This document shows, piece after piece, positions 41,780 to 51,114 of a DNA stretch of 64,000 bases (position 1 is the first letter of the stretch; each line of letters begins with the position of its first letter). This stretch comes from Lachnospiraceae bacterium. GTDB lineage: Bacteria; Bacillota; Clostridia; Lachnospirales; Lachnospiraceae. A program made the translations under genes and the position numbers. The notes under the pieces are model-generated. The model saw only the letters and a list, made by a program, of their open reading frames with translations, did no database searches and had not been told where the DNA came from. Location of the stretch: positions 1 to 64,000 of the forward strand of contig JAFUYB010000042.1 in the NCBI GenBank assembly GCA_017470735.1, written 5' to 3'.

Positions 41780-42097
41780 TCATTGTATTTTATTTTTCAT
41801 TGCTCTGACCAAGTTCTTTACAGCAAGGATCTCATCTTCATTCAATCCTGTCAAATCTACAGATATCATCTCTGATTTTACCCGATCTTCCTCATTTTTT
41901 GACTGACCCAGCAAATAATCAGTGGAAACCTTAAAAATCCTCGATAAAGTGATCAGTACATCATACGATGGCAGCCGTATATCATTTTCATAAGCACTGA
42001 TAACCGACTTTGTCAAATTTAGTCTTTCCGCCAACTGTCCCTGAGTCAGACCACTGTTCTTCCGTAGAATCCGCAATCTCATACCAAATTCAACCAT
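41780..42097 (-). CDS. XRE-family transcriptional regulator
   Basis: A 105-residue repressor-like protein. Residues about 6-60 are the helix-turn-helix (SGLTQGQLAERLNLTKSVI, then SAYENDIRLPSYDVL), followed by the short 'FKVSTDYLLG' segment typical of SinR/XRE regulators and an acidic helix. AGAGGG eight bases before ATG 42097 supports the start. It is divergent from the Wzz-like gene, 145 bp between, and may regulate it. Confidence 0.88.
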   Translation of the reverse strand: MVEFGMRLRILRKNSGLTQGQLAERLNLTKSVISAYENDIRLPSYDVLITLSRIFKVSTDYLLGQSKNEEDRVKSEMISVDLTGLNEDEILAVKNLVRAMKNKIQ

Positions 42098-42167
42098 ATC
42101 AAAACCCTCTGTACACACATTTTAGAAAGAATAATCTACTAATGGTAAACTTATACATTTTATTAAG

Positions 42168-42196
42168 TTGACTATCATAATCCATAATGTTATTAT
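42168..42196 (+). promoter_or_regulatory. Promoter of the Wzz-like gene
   Basis: TTGACT (42168-42173), 17-bp spacer, TATTAT (42191-42196), 46 bp before the start codon at 42243. Confidence 0.75.
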
Positions 42197-42242
42197 TAGA
42201 AACAGAGCTTTTTATGCATATAGAAAGGATTTTTCTAAAAAT

Positions 42243-43922
42243 ATGGACTCCAACCGACAGGCTTCATTACGAATTCAGGATGAAGCAGAAATAGATTTAA
42301 TAGATGTATTTATAAGATTGTTGATTCAATGGCGGCCGATAATGGTTATTTCCATAATCTGTGGAGTCCTTGTTTTTATTATCAGCTATCAAAAAGATAT
42401 TTCCCGTTATCACGAAGAACTGGCCGAAAGAGAGGAAGTTCTTTCTGCGCATGAAGAAGAAGAACGGGAACGCCAGGAACAGCTCGCTGATGCTAAAAAA
42501 GAATTGCAGGAAGCCCAGAAAAAACAGGAGCAGGAAAAGGAACGCTTAGAGGAGGAAGAAAAAAACAGAACCATTGATGATTTAAAGGGAGATGAAATAG
42601 TTTCTGTAGAAGAAGCCATTCAAAAACAAGTTCGCCTAAATCAAATCATTGAATCAAAAAACAGCTCCATACAATACACTTTAGATCCGTATAATAAACG
42701 CTCTCTTTCTATTCGATATTATATTTCTGATGCGAAAAACTCTGATCTGGCTTCAATCAAAGATTATTATATGACCTTTTCATGCGGAGAAAGCATGCGA
42801 TCCGCAATTGCAGCTTCCTATTCAGATATCCAACCAAAAGATTTAAATGGCATGCTCACTGCCAGCACCGGATACACAGATAATTATGCTGACAATGTAG
42901 ACGGCTTTTTCTCTGTCTCATTCAATCTCCTCGATAATATGGATTCTGATAAAACAGCCCAGACCATAAATAATGTTCTACAAAAAATCCAACCAACGGT
43001 TTCTTCACAAATCGGAAGCCATACATTGCGCAAATTGTTTGTTGACGAGCAAACCTATATTGATACCAATTTGAGGGATCAGCAGACTTCCATTGATAAT
43101 GATATTGCTAGTGCCAGAAATGATCTTCGTTCAGCAATTTCAACTCTATCCGATGTTCAATTTTCTTTTTTTCTGCAGAGAACAAATGAAGAAAATATTG
43201 ATACAGACTATACAGAAAATGATATCGGCATTGTCAATACGGTAAAAGAAACACCGGAAAATGGTTTGGATCTGTCAACAACGGATATTGAAGAAAATTC
43301 TGCTGAGAATGACGAAGACGAAGAATTAGAAGACATTGTTATTCCATCGTATTCTGTGAAAAATCTCATCTTGGGACTCCTTTTAGGCGTCTTTCTGTTT
43401 GGGTTTATAGAAATAATAAAAATTCTTCTGAACTCAGCTATCTACACAGCCGACGGATTTTCAGATATCTCCGGTATACGAACCTTTGGAGAAATCCGGC
43501 AGTATCCCTACACTAAAAAATGGCAAAAATTTTGGTACGACAAGAAGCTGTACCATCGCATCCGGAAAAAATACTTGTTTAACGACGCGCATCAAAAAGA
43601 AATATCAGATCTGATGACTGCATACTTACAGCATAGTGATATCTCAGACTTTTACTTTGTATCTTTAACACAGCAAACAGAATTTGAACACGCATTTTAT
43701 TCTCAACTGACTGCATCTCTAAAATCTGTGCAGAATCAGATTGAGCAGATTGATTTGTCTTCTATGGATCCTTCTCAAATAGAAAACACATTTTTCCAGA
43801 CACACTATGTCTTTTTGCTGCTTTCCATTGGAAGAAGCAAATATAAAGATATCAGCGCATTCTTTGAAATCTGTAATCAGCATCAGGTTCAAATCTGTGG
43901 AGCAATTTTTACAGAAGGATAA
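42243..43922 (+). CDS. Wzz/polysaccharide-co-polymerase-like membrane protein
   Basis: A 559-residue protein with the layout of chain-length determinant (PCP) proteins: a short cytoplasmic start (LIDVFIRLLIQWRPIM), a first membrane helix (about 30-48), a long extracytoplasmic part with a strongly charged coiled coil (about 55-115, Glu/Lys/Gln-rich) and mixed a/b region, a second membrane helix (about 372-395), and a cytoplasmic C-terminal domain of ~160 residues. That last part resembles a degenerate BY-kinase/ParA-like fold but shows no Walker A motif, so it is not an active kinase. No other polysaccharide genes flank it. The DNA is AT-rich compared with the core. Shine-Dalgarno AAAGGA lies somewhat far (13 bases) upstream. 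Confidence 0.65.
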   Translation: MDSNRQASLRIQDEAEIDLIDVFIRLLIQWRPIMVISIICGVLVFIISYQKDISRYHEELAEREEVLSAHEEEERERQEQLADAKKELQEAQKKQEQEKERLEEEEKNRTIDDLKGDEIVSVEEAIQKQVRLNQIIESKNSSIQYTLDPYNKRSLSIRYYISDAKNSDLASIKDYYMTFSCGESMRSAIAASYSDIQPKDLNGMLTASTGYTDNYADNVDGFFSVSFNLLDNMDSDKTAQTINNVLQKIQPTVSSQIGSHTLRKLFVDEQTYIDTNLRDQQTSIDNDIASARNDLRSAISTLSDVQFSFFLQRTNEENIDTDYTENDIGIVNTVKETPENGLDLSTTDIEENSAENDEDEELEDIVIPSYSVKNLILGLLLGVFLFGFIEIIKILLNSAIYTADGFSDISGIRTFGEIRQYPYTKKWQKFWYDKKLYHRIRKKYLFNDAHQKEISDLMTAYLQHSDISDFYFVSLTQQTEFEHAFYSQLTASLKSVQNQIEQIDLSSMDPSQIENTFFQTHYVFLLLSIGRSKYKDISAFFEICNQHQVQICGAIFTEG

Positions 43923-43950
43923 TACCCACAATCTCCTCTGTTTTTCTCAC

Positions 43951-43980
43951 TTGACGAAACCGCACAGAGTAGATTAAGAT
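43951..43980 (+). promoter_or_regulatory. Possible promoter of the CPBP gene
   Basis: TTGACG (43951-43956), 18-bp spacer, TAAGAT (43975-43980), about 68 bp before the CPBP start. Confidence 0.45.
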
Positions 43981-44048
43981 GTAGACTTGGTATTAAGAGT
44001 AATAATCAAATCTGTATTATTTGCTGTGGCATTTTTGGAGTATTTCAT

Positions 44049-44720
44049 ATGAACGACAAACGGAAAATGATTTTTGCATATATTATTCTAATGTATTTGA
44101 TACCTGTCGCACTGACAGTCGGGCTTAAAGTCCTATCAGGGAATGGTATCGTTCCATCCGTTCCCACCAACAAGATCGTAATGTATGTCAACATGGTCGT
44201 CTATCTTATTTTGCCGATCGTTGTCATTATCATTCTGCACAAACGGCTTGCATCTGATCTAAAGAAAACAAACCGGCTGTTGCTGAAGATCGTTCCACTG
44301 ATTCTGATCGTCTATGCTTCGTCGATGCTTGGCAACATTTTTATCAATCTGCTTGATCATACACAGACAACAGACAATCAGACACTGATCAATGAAATGC
44401 GCAATGCCAATTCTCTGTTCACAACCTATATGGCAGTCATTGCCGCACCGATCGCTGAAGAATCTGTTTTTCGGTACAGTCTGATCGGTGAACGGAAAGG
44501 ATTCGGTGGTTTTCTGATGCTGATCATTTCGTCCATACTGTTTGGCCTGATCCATATGCAAAGTATTGCCATCGGCGCACTGATTGCATATTCGACCATC
44601 GGATTTGCTCTTGGATGCATTTACCTGAAAAACCGCAATTTGATATTGAACATTCTTGTACACGCGGGTTATAATGGGTCAGCATTGTTGATTTCTTATC
44701 TTTATACACGATTTCAGTAA
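44049..44720 (+). CDS. CPBP family intramembrane metalloprotease
   Basis: A 223-residue membrane protein with six or more hydrophobic helices and the Abi/CPBP signature: EESVFRYSLIG (EExxxR), the second motif 'SSILFGLIHMQSIAIGA' (FxxxH), and HAGYN in the last helix. Family members cleave prenylated or other membrane proteins and often protect against self-made bacteriocins; no bacteriocin gene is seen here. GGAG lies eight bases before the ATG. The next gene, rsmG, starts 22 bp later on the same strand. Confidence 0.9.
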   Translation: MNDKRKMIFAYIILMYLIPVALTVGLKVLSGNGIVPSVPTNKIVMYVNMVVYLILPIVVIIILHKRLASDLKKTNRLLLKIVPLILIVYASSMLGNIFINLLDHTQTTDNQTLINEMRNANSLFTTYMAVIAAPIAEESVFRYSLIGERKGFGGFLMLIISSILFGLIHMQSIAIGALIAYSTIGFALGCIYLKNRNLILNILVHAGYNGSALLISYLYTRFQ

Positions 44721-44742
44721 TATCTGAAATATAGGAAAATTT

Positions 44743-45564
44743 ATGCAAAATATAATAAACGCAATAAACAGCCTGAATTTGGGAATAAATAAATCTCAAG
44801 CGGAAAAATTATACCACTTCTACAAATTAGTCGTGGAAGAAAATACAAAAATTAACCTGACCGCTATCACAGGATACCATGATTTCATTCAAAAACACTA
44901 TGTGGATTCTTTGTCCTTATGCTTATTGAAGGACGAATCTCCTGATGTGATCCGCCTGCTGGAAAGCCCAAACAGCAAGGTTTTAGACCTCGGAACCGGC
45001 GGCGGATTTCCCGGTACACCGCTTGCCATTGTATATCCAAAAACAGCTTTTACTTTACTGGATTCATTGCAAAAACGCATCCGCTTTTTACAGTCTGCCG
45101 TGGCAAAACTTTCCCTATCCAATGTCGAAGCAACACACGGAAGAGCGGAAGATTTTGCTCATCAGAAAAAATACAGAGAACAGTTTGACTTATGTGTCAG
45201 CCGCGCCGTGGCAAACCTATCCACTCTAACAGAATACGCCCTTCCTTTTGTAAAAGTGGGCGGCTATTTCATTTCCTATAAAGGTGCGGATGCAGCAAAA
45301 GAGATCCGCGAAGCAGAATATGCAGTAGAATGCCTTGGCGGGCAGATCACCCATATCGGACAATTCATATTGCCCGTACCAGAAGCAGCTGAAAATACAG
45401 ATTCATCGAACGACTCTAAAAAAAGTACGGCTCTCTCCACAGATGAATTAAATCCAATGGAAATACGCCGCACTTTAGTTGTTATTAAAAAAATCAAATC
45501 TTCTGATAATAAATATCCCCGTAAAGCAGGGGTACCCTCAAAAAAACCACTGAGACAGGTATAA
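44743..45564 (+). CDS. rsmG: 16S rRNA (guanine-527 N7)-methyltransferase RsmG
   Basis: Methylates G527 of 16S rRNA; loss gives low-level streptomycin resistance. The 273-residue protein has 'NLTAITGYHDFIQKHYVDSLSL', the SAM site LDLGTGGGFPGTPLAI, and a normal end KYPRKAGVPSKKPL. It is longer than the usual ~238 because of a polar insertion (about 212-235, rich in Ser, Asp and Lys) before the last strand. It is convergent with mnmG and on the opposite strand from the rest of the origin-left genes; in most Firmicutes mnmG and rsmG are in line. Shine-Dalgarno AGGAA is present. Confidence 0.94.
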   Translation: MQNIINAINSLNLGINKSQAEKLYHFYKLVVEENTKINLTAITGYHDFIQKHYVDSLSLCLLKDESPDVIRLLESPNSKVLDLGTGGGFPGTPLAIVYPKTAFTLLDSLQKRIRFLQSAVAKLSLSNVEATHGRAEDFAHQKKYREQFDLCVSRAVANLSTLTEYALPFVKVGGYFISYKGADAAKEIREAEYAVECLGGQITHIGQFILPVPEAAENTDSSNDSKKSTALSTDELNPMEIRRTLVVIKKIKSSDNKYPRKAGVPSKKPLRQV

Positions 45565-45692
45565 TTTTATGCAGTGTAAGGAACTGTCTCAAATTAATCT
45601 GTGCATTTATGGAGATGAAGACAAACCAGAAATGTGCAAGTTATTTTGTGACAATTCCTAAGCTTACTTAAAAGATTTTAAATCAAAATCGT

Positions 45693-47579
45693 TCATTCCT
45701 CACTATAATCATAGCTCTCCAGATATACCAGCAGCACCGAAATGTCGGCAGGCGATACTCCGGAAATGCGGGAAGCCTGGCCAATGTTTAGCGGACGCAG
45801 TTGGGACAGCTTTTGCCTCGCTTCCAAACGCAGAGAGGAAACATCGTCGTAATTTATGCCACTTGGAATGTTTTTACGCTCCAATTTTTTAAACCGTTCA
45901 ACCTGTTTCTCCTGCCGCTCAATATATCCCTCATATTTTATCTGAATATTGACCTGCTCCTTGACATCTTCGGGAAGTGGAGGTCTGTTTCCATCCAATT
46001 CAGAAAGTAATTCATAACTTAATTCCGGGCGCTTCATCAAATCAGAAAGACTCACCCCGGTATCCAATCGTGCGGATCCCAATGCATCCAAAATTGTATT
46101 GACTTCTTCATTGGCTCCTAAAATGATTTTTTTGATCCGGTCAATTTCATTTTGAATCTGCTCCTGTTTTTTTAAAAGCTTTTGATACCGGTCTTCATCA
46201 ATCAGCCCAACCCGGTAACCAACCGGTGTCAAACGCAGGTCAGCATTGTCCTGCCGCAACAGTAAACGATATTCCGCACGGGATGTCATCATCCGGTACG
46301 GCTCGCGATTTTCCTTTGTCACCAGATCATCAATCAATACGCCGATGTATCCTTGCGAACGGTCTATGACAATCTGCTCCTCACCTTTGACAGACAGTGC
46401 TGCATTGATTCCGGCAATGATTCCCTGGGCTGCCGCTTCCTCATAACCACTGCTTCCATTGAACTGACCGCCCGCAAAAAGTCCGCTGATCGCTTTGAAT
46501 TCCAGAGTCGGAAGCAATTGATTGGCTTCAATGCAGTCATACTCGATTGCATATGCATTACGGACAATTTTAGCATTTTCCAATCCGGCTACTGTGCGGT
46601 ACATCTGATGCTGTACAAATTCGGGCATCGATGAACTCATTCCGGAAATGTACATCTCATTTGTTGACAAGCCCTCCGGCTCAATGAACAGCTGGTGCCT
46701 GTCCTTATCAGCAAATTTAACTACTTTATCCTCTATAGAAGGACAGTATCGCGGACCTGTCCCTTCAATGATTCCGGCATAAATCGGCGACTCATCCAGG
46801 TGCTTACGGATGATTTCATGCGTCATTTCATTGGTGTAAGTCAGATAGCATTTCACCTGTTCCTTTTGGATGCTGTCCGGATCTGTCGTAAAGGAAAATG
46901 GGACTATCCTCTCATCACCATTCTGTTCAACCATTTTTGAGAAATCCATCGACCGCTTATCAATACGGGCAGGCGTTCCCGTCTTGAAACGCTGCATCTT
47001 GATACCGTTTGCGATCAAAGAGTCCGTCAAATGATTTGCCGCTTTTAAACCATTCGGTCCCGTATGCTCGATTACATCGCCGTAAAGACAGCGCGCATTC
47101 AAATATGTACCGGTGCACAAAACCACTGCTTTCGCAAAGTATGCCGCACCGGAAAAAGTCTTAACACCGATAATCTTTTTATCTTCAACTAATATTTCCG
47201 ACACTTCTGCTTGTCGTAATGTCAGATTATCCGTTGATTGTAATGTCTTTCGCATTTCCAGCGAATACATCTGCTTGTCTGCCTGTGCCCGCAGGGAATG
47301 CACTGCGGGACCTTTGGAGCGGTTGAGCATCTTGGACTGCAGAAAGGTCTTGTCAATATTCTTTCCCATTTCGCCGCCCAGTGCATCCACTTCACGCACC
47401 AGATGACCCTTTGAGCTCCCGCCTATGCTCGGATTGCATGGCATCATAGCGACAGAGTCCATACTGACCGTAAACAGAATTACCGACAGTCCCATCCGTG
47501 CTGCTGCCAATGCCGCTTCACATCCCGCGTGTCCTGCTCCTACAACGACAATATCATAATTTTCCTCAATGTATGTCAT
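45693..47579 (-). CDS. mnmG: tRNA uridine-34 carboxymethylaminomethyl-modifying enzyme MnmG
   Basis: With MnmE it installs the cmnm5 group on U34 of certain tRNAs using FAD, NADH, methylene-THF and glycine. The 628 residues carry the FAD site [19 protein letters not shown], the conserved [21 protein letters not shown] read over two parts, the catalytic cysteine region near '[14 protein letters not shown]', [17 protein letters not shown] and the C-terminal MnmE-binding helices. Full length. It follows a coiled-coil gene by five bases, in the mnmE operon. Confidence 0.97.
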   Translation of the reverse strand: MTYIEENYDIVVVGAGHAGCEAALAAARMGLSVILFTVSMDSVAMMPCNPSIGGSSKGHLVREVDALGGEMGKNIDKTFLQSKMLNRSKGPAVHSLRAQADKQMYSLEMRKTLQSTDNLTLRQAEVSEILVEDKKIIGVKTFSGAAYFAKAVVLCTGTYLNARCLYGDVIEHTGPNGLKAANHLTDSLIANGIKMQRFKTGTPARIDKRSMDFSKMVEQNGDERIVPFSFTTDPDSIQKEQVKCYLTYTNEMTHEIIRKHLDESPIYAGIIEGTGPRYCPSIEDKVVKFADKDRHQLFIEPEGLSTNEMYISGMSSSMPEFVQHQMYRTVAGLENAKIVRNAYAIEYDCIEANQLLPTLEFKAISGLFAGGQFNGSSGYEEAAAQGIIAGINAALSVKGEEQIVIDRSQGYIGVLIDDLVTKENREPYRMMTSRAEYRLLLRQDNADLRLTPVGYRVGLIDEDRYQKLLKKQEQIQNEIDRIKKIILGANEEVNTILDALGSARLDTGVSLSDLMKRPELSYELLSELDGNRPPLPEDVKEQVNIQIKYEGYIERQEKQVERFKKLERKNIPSGINYDDVSSLRLEARQKLSQLRPLNIGQASRISGVSPADISVLLVYLESYDYSEE

Positions 47580-47584
47580 AAAAT

Positions 47585-48343
47585 TTATGCTATCTTTTCT
47601 TCATTCTGCCGTTTCATTTCTTCCAGCTCCCGCTCAAAGCTGTCTACCTTGAGCCGCAAACCGGAAATCTGTACCTCTAAAATGTTGGACTTGTCCTGCA
47701 CGCGAATTGCTTCGTTCATCTTGTCCACAATATCGCTGTGATTCTCTGCCAACAGCCGGATGCTTCTGCCCAGATCATTTTCCATTGTCAGCTCTACCCT
47801 GCGAAGTCTTGTATCCAAATCGTCAATCTTGCGGTTCATCTGCGCAAGTAATGACTCAAAGACATCCTGCTGTGCCGCAAGATTCTGATAGTTTAATTTA
47901 AGCTGTTCAATTTCAATCCTGATCTGTTTCATTTCTGATTTCATTTGATTGAAATCTTCTTTTAAACCTCCTACATCTGCCCTTAAGCCTTCAACATTTG
48001 TTTCTAAACCTCCAACATTCGTTTTCAGTACTTCCACATCTGTCTTCAGGCCGGCTACATCTGTTTTCAGTTCTGCTACATCCGTTTTCAGTTCTGCTAC
48101 ATCTGTTTTCAGTTCTGCTACATCTGTTTTCAGTTCTGCTACATCCGTTTTCAGTTCTGCTACATCCGTTTTCAGTTCTGCTACATCCGTTTTCAGTTCT
48201 GCTACATCCGTTTTCAGTTCTGCTACATCCGTTTTCAGCTCTGTTACATCTGCTTTCAGTACTTCCACATCTGTCTTTACAGGCTCCAGCTCTTCCTTTA
48301 CTACTTCCCGAATCGCCTGCAAATCTTCTCTTGTCAGTGCCAT
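47585..48343 (-). CDS. Coiled-coil protein with eight tandem DVAELKT heptads
   Basis: A 252-residue, wholly helical protein with no known family. After a short start ([20 protein letters not shown]) come heptads of the form DVAELKT, eight of them identical, flanked by variants ([21 protein letters not shown]); a further coiled coil then runs to the end. Leu and Val at the a and d positions predict a parallel coiled coil. AAGGAG lies ten bases before the ATG at 48343. It lies between mnmE and mnmG, where other Firmicutes have no gene. Chromosome-partition, tail-fibre-like or scaffold roles are all open. Confidence 0.75.
   Translation of the reverse strand: MALTREDLQAIREVVKEELEPVKTDVEVLKADVTELKTDVAELKTDVAELKTDVAELKTDVAELKTDVAELKTDVAELKTDVAELKTDVAELKTDVAGLKTDVEVLKTNVGGLETNVEGLRADVGGLKEDFNQMKSEMKQIRIEIEQLKLNYQNLAAQQDVFESLLAQMNRKIDDLDTRLRRVELTMENDLGRSIRLLAENHSDIVDKMNEAIRVQDKSNILEVQISGLRLKVDSFERELEEMKRQNEEKIA
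48050..48259 (-). repeat. 21-bp tandem repeat encoding coiled-coil heptads
   Basis: Eight units containing TTCTGCTACA start every 21 bp from 48071 to 48218, with diverged units on both sides. They differ only by a C/T at one synonymous position, so the array is young and its copy number may vary between strains. Each unit is exactly one coiled-coil heptad, so changes keep the frame. Confidence 0.92.
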
Positions 48344-48575
48344 GTCAATCACACTCCTTCCTGCAATCCGATTCACTGCTATAATACTCATTAACGAAAT
48401 GGCTTACCGCTTCATCATGTATGACAAGTCTAATGGATTTATCAGGCAGTTTCAAGTAAAATCGAACTTAATATTTTTAAAATTTTATAAACATTTTATT
48501 AACTTTTTAAACGATTTATTAACATAAATCTCCTGCATATTTTCCTCATAATTTATCCAGAAAAATACACCTTTT

Positions 48576-50198
48576 TCACTTCCCCATACAAAATTCCGAA
48601 AAGACTTTTTCCACAAGATCATCCTCGACTGCTTCACCGATGATTTCGCCTAAAAACGCATACGCATCCATTAAATCCGCCGTTAGAAAATCCTCCGGCA
48701 TAGCATCATTTATCGACTTTTCCACTAAAGACAAACTCACATTGGCAGACTCCAGTAACCTGGCATGGCGGGCATTGGTGATAAAAATATCCACATTGTT
48801 ATCCACATCACCTGTGAAAAACATTTGCCGTATTTCCTCCGTCAACTGTTCAAATCCCAAACCTTTTTTAGCTGATACAGGAATAATATGGTTTTCCAGG
48901 TTTTTTGGAATATCCAAATCTTTAGAATAATTCAGTTCACCACTTTCAAAAAGAATCTTTGAAAATGGGTTTTCTCTTACGACATGACCATCCTTTACCA
49001 AATCTACTTTGTTCAATAGCACAATCGTCTTTTCAGGAATCAGCTTTCCTATAATAGTTTTATCCTCATCCGTCAGCGCTTCACTCGCATCAACCACATA
49101 TAAAATCAGATCCGCTTCATCCAGCTTTTGAATACTTTTTTCTACACCAATGCTTTCTACCGGATCATCCGTTCTGCGGATTCCTGCTGTATCCGTGACT
49201 GCCAGCACCATATCACCCAGCCGGACCTTTTCTTCAATGGTATCGCGGGTCGTGCCCGGTACATCTGTAACAATTGCCCGATCCTCTTTTGCAAGCACAT
49301 TTAATATAGAAGATTTTCCAACATTCGGCCGTCCAACGATCACGGTACGGATGCCTTCGCGCAAAATCCGTCCTTCATCTGCAGTTGCAGACAATATCTG
49401 GATTTTTTTCTTCCAAAAACCTATTTTTTTCAATAAAAGGCCTGCATATGGCAATATTTCATCATAAACTGATCCATCATCAACAACTGCTATATCTATA
49501 TCATTTTCCCCGATTTTACCGCCCTTTTTTTCGTATTTTGCTTTCACGGCATCCAGATCATAATGCTCCGGATCGTCTAATGCTGCTTCAATATATGCAA
49601 TCTCATGTAAAATTTCTTCTCGTAAAGCTTTTATTTTTGATGATAAAGCACCGTCCAGCTGACGCAGGGAATTATGCAGCATCCGCTCATTGTCAGAAGC
49701 GATAATATCCATCACAGATTCCGCCTGGGACAGATCAATCCTTCCATTTAAAAAAGCGCGCTTTGTGAACTCCCCTGCTTCGGCAGCTCTGGCACCGGCA
49801 CGGTAGACTAGTAACAATATTTTTCTCATCACAAAGCTTCCGCCATGCGATGAAATTTCTACAACATCTTCTCTCGTATAAGATCTGGGAGCCCGAAATA
49901 CTGTCACCAACACCTCGTCAATGACTTCATTTTCTTTAATATTATCAGATATTCCCGGCTTATTTTTATTATAAGCGGCATATTCTGTCATCCCATACAT
50001 ATCTTTCGTACTTGAATCTTCAAACACATCCACAATATGCCCGTATTGCACATGATGGGATTCTACTTCTGTAAGCGAACATGACCCGCGAAAGATTTTA
50101 TCCGCAATTGCCACAGCATCAGTTCCACTTATCCGCACTATGCCGATTCCCGCATTTCCGATTCCTGTCGCAATAGCCGCTATTGTATCCTGATCCAT
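48576..50198 (-). CDS. mnmE: tRNA modification GTPase MnmE
   Basis: G-domain partner of MnmG in U34 modification. The 540-residue protein has the tetrahydrofolate-binding N-domain (TIAAIATGIGNAGIGIVRISG, APRSYTREDVVEISSHGG), the GTPase motifs GRPNVGKSS, DVPGTTRD, DTAGI and NKVD, and the C-terminal FCMGK with the conserved Cys. It is about 80 residues longer than usual. Two insertions account for this: about 62-90 (DSSTKDMYGMTEYAAYNK region) in the N-domain, and about 205-265 (HYDLDAVKAKYEKKGGKIG to WKKKIQIL) in the helical domain. Both are polar and lie outside the catalytic motifs. Confidence 0.96.
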   Translation of the reverse strand: MDQDTIAAIATGIGNAGIGIVRISGTDAVAIADKIFRGSCSLTEVESHHVQYGHIVDVFEDSSTKDMYGMTEYAAYNKNKPGISDNIKENEVIDEVLVTVFRAPRSYTREDVVEISSHGGSFVMRKILLLVYRAGARAAEAGEFTKRAFLNGRIDLSQAESVMDIIASDNERMLHNSLRQLDGALSSKIKALREEILHEIAYIEAALDDPEHYDLDAVKAKYEKKGGKIGENDIDIAVVDDGSVYDEILPYAGLLLKKIGFWKKKIQILSATADEGRILREGIRTVIVGRPNVGKSSILNVLAKEDRAIVTDVPGTTRDTIEEKVRLGDMVLAVTDTAGIRRTDDPVESIGVEKSIQKLDEADLILYVVDASEALTDEDKTIIGKLIPEKTIVLLNKVDLVKDGHVVRENPFSKILFESGELNYSKDLDIPKNLENHIIPVSAKKGLGFEQLTEEIRQMFFTGDVDNNVDIFITNARHARLLESANVSLSLVEKSINDAMPEDFLTADLMDAYAFLGEIIGEAVEDDLVEKVFSEFCMGK

Positions 50199-50218
50199 AA
50201 TATAACCCCGCTAATATC

Positions 50219-50252
50219 CAAAAAGAACTCCACTTACAAGCAGAGTCCTTTT
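50219..50252 (-). terminator. Terminator between jag and mnmE
   Basis: On the minus strand AAAGGACTC pairs with GAGTTCTTTT (one G-T pair) around a 12-base loop and is followed by TTT. It ends the rpmH-to-jag transcript before mnmE. Confidence 0.55.
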
Positions 50253-50327
50253 TGTTAAAAATACAATTTCTAAATTAAAAACTGTATCAAAATAACTTGC
50301 ACATCAATTTTTCTACAGTTCCTTATA

Positions 50328-51113
50328 TTACTTTAATGCCACAACTACATGACGGTAAGGCTCATCTCCCTCACTATAGGTCGTCACATAGGAATCATGC
50401 TGCAGTGCATAATGGATTACGCGGCGTTCGTAAGGGTTCATCGGCTCAAGCGATACCGACCTCCTTGTCCGCTTCACCTTATAAGCGACATTTTTTGCAA
50501 GATTCTCAAGCGTTGCCTTGCGACGCCTGCGATAGTCCTCGGTATCCATCTTGACCCTGACATAAGAATCCAGCTTGCGGTTGATCGCCAGATTGGTCAA
50601 ATATTGCAGGGAATCCAATGTCTGTCCGCGCTTTCCAATAATAATGCCCATCTCCGGTCCATTCATGTCAATCGAAAGCGTACGGCTTTCATCATCGTAA
50701 TCCAGTCCGAGTTCCACATCAAGCTGCATTGCCTTGAACACAGAAGACAGAAAATCATTGGCACGGGCTTTTACCTCTGCCTCATCCACCGGATTTTCAT
50801 CTCTGCTTTCCTCCTGCGGCCTTACCTCTGCCGCAGCGCGCTCCTGCACCTGCTGTTCAATGCTGGCCCAGGATTTTTTTTCTTCCGGCTCTTCCTCCTG
50901 TACCGATGCAGTCTCTTCGACAGCAGGTGCTTCAGGCTCGTCACCCTTTAATGTCACCCGGATAACCGCTTCCTTGCTGCCAAGACCTAAAAATCCGCTG
51001 CTGCCTTTTTCAACAACCTCGTAATTGAGCTTGTCACTCGTCACACCCAATTCAACAGTTGCCGTTGTCAGAGCTTCTTCTACTGACCTTCCTGAAAATT
51101 CCTGTGCTTCCAT
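50328..51113 (-). CDS. jag: Jag/KhpB RNA-binding protein
   Basis: RNA-binding protein (SpoIIIJ-associated) with Jag-N, KH and R3H domains, involved in cell-wall control and RNA regulation in Gram-positive bacteria. The 261 residues show Jag-N (FSGRSVEEALTTATVELGV, SGFLGLGSKEAVIRV), a Glu-rich linker (about 65-110), KH (MGIIIGKRGQTLDSLQYL) and R3H (SLEPMNPYERRVIHYALQH). ATG 51113 has GGAGG eight bases upstream, inside the yidC end, and follows the yidC stop by one base, so the two are translated together. Confidence 0.95.
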   Translation of the reverse strand: MEAQEFSGRSVEEALTTATVELGVTSDKLNYEVVEKGSSGFLGLGSKEAVIRVTLKGDEPEAPAVEETASVQEEEPEEKKSWASIEQQVQERAAAEVRPQEESRDENPVDEAEVKARANDFLSSVFKAMQLDVELGLDYDDESRTLSIDMNGPEMGIIIGKRGQTLDSLQYLTNLAINRKLDSYVRVKMDTEDYRRRRKATLENLAKNVAYKVKRTRRSVSLEPMNPYERRVIHYALQHDSYVTTYSEGDEPYRHVVVALK

Positions 51114-51114
51114 C

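Noticed and set aside
48050-48259. Regular 21-bp direct repeats that could suggest a CRISPR array
   Set aside because: Units are contiguous with no unique spacers, are in frame in a gene and no cas genes are present.
47949-48527. Plus-strand open frames over the heptad repeats
   Set aside because: They arise because the 21-bp repeat has no stop in other frames; the minus-strand frame has a proper start and a coherent coiled coil.
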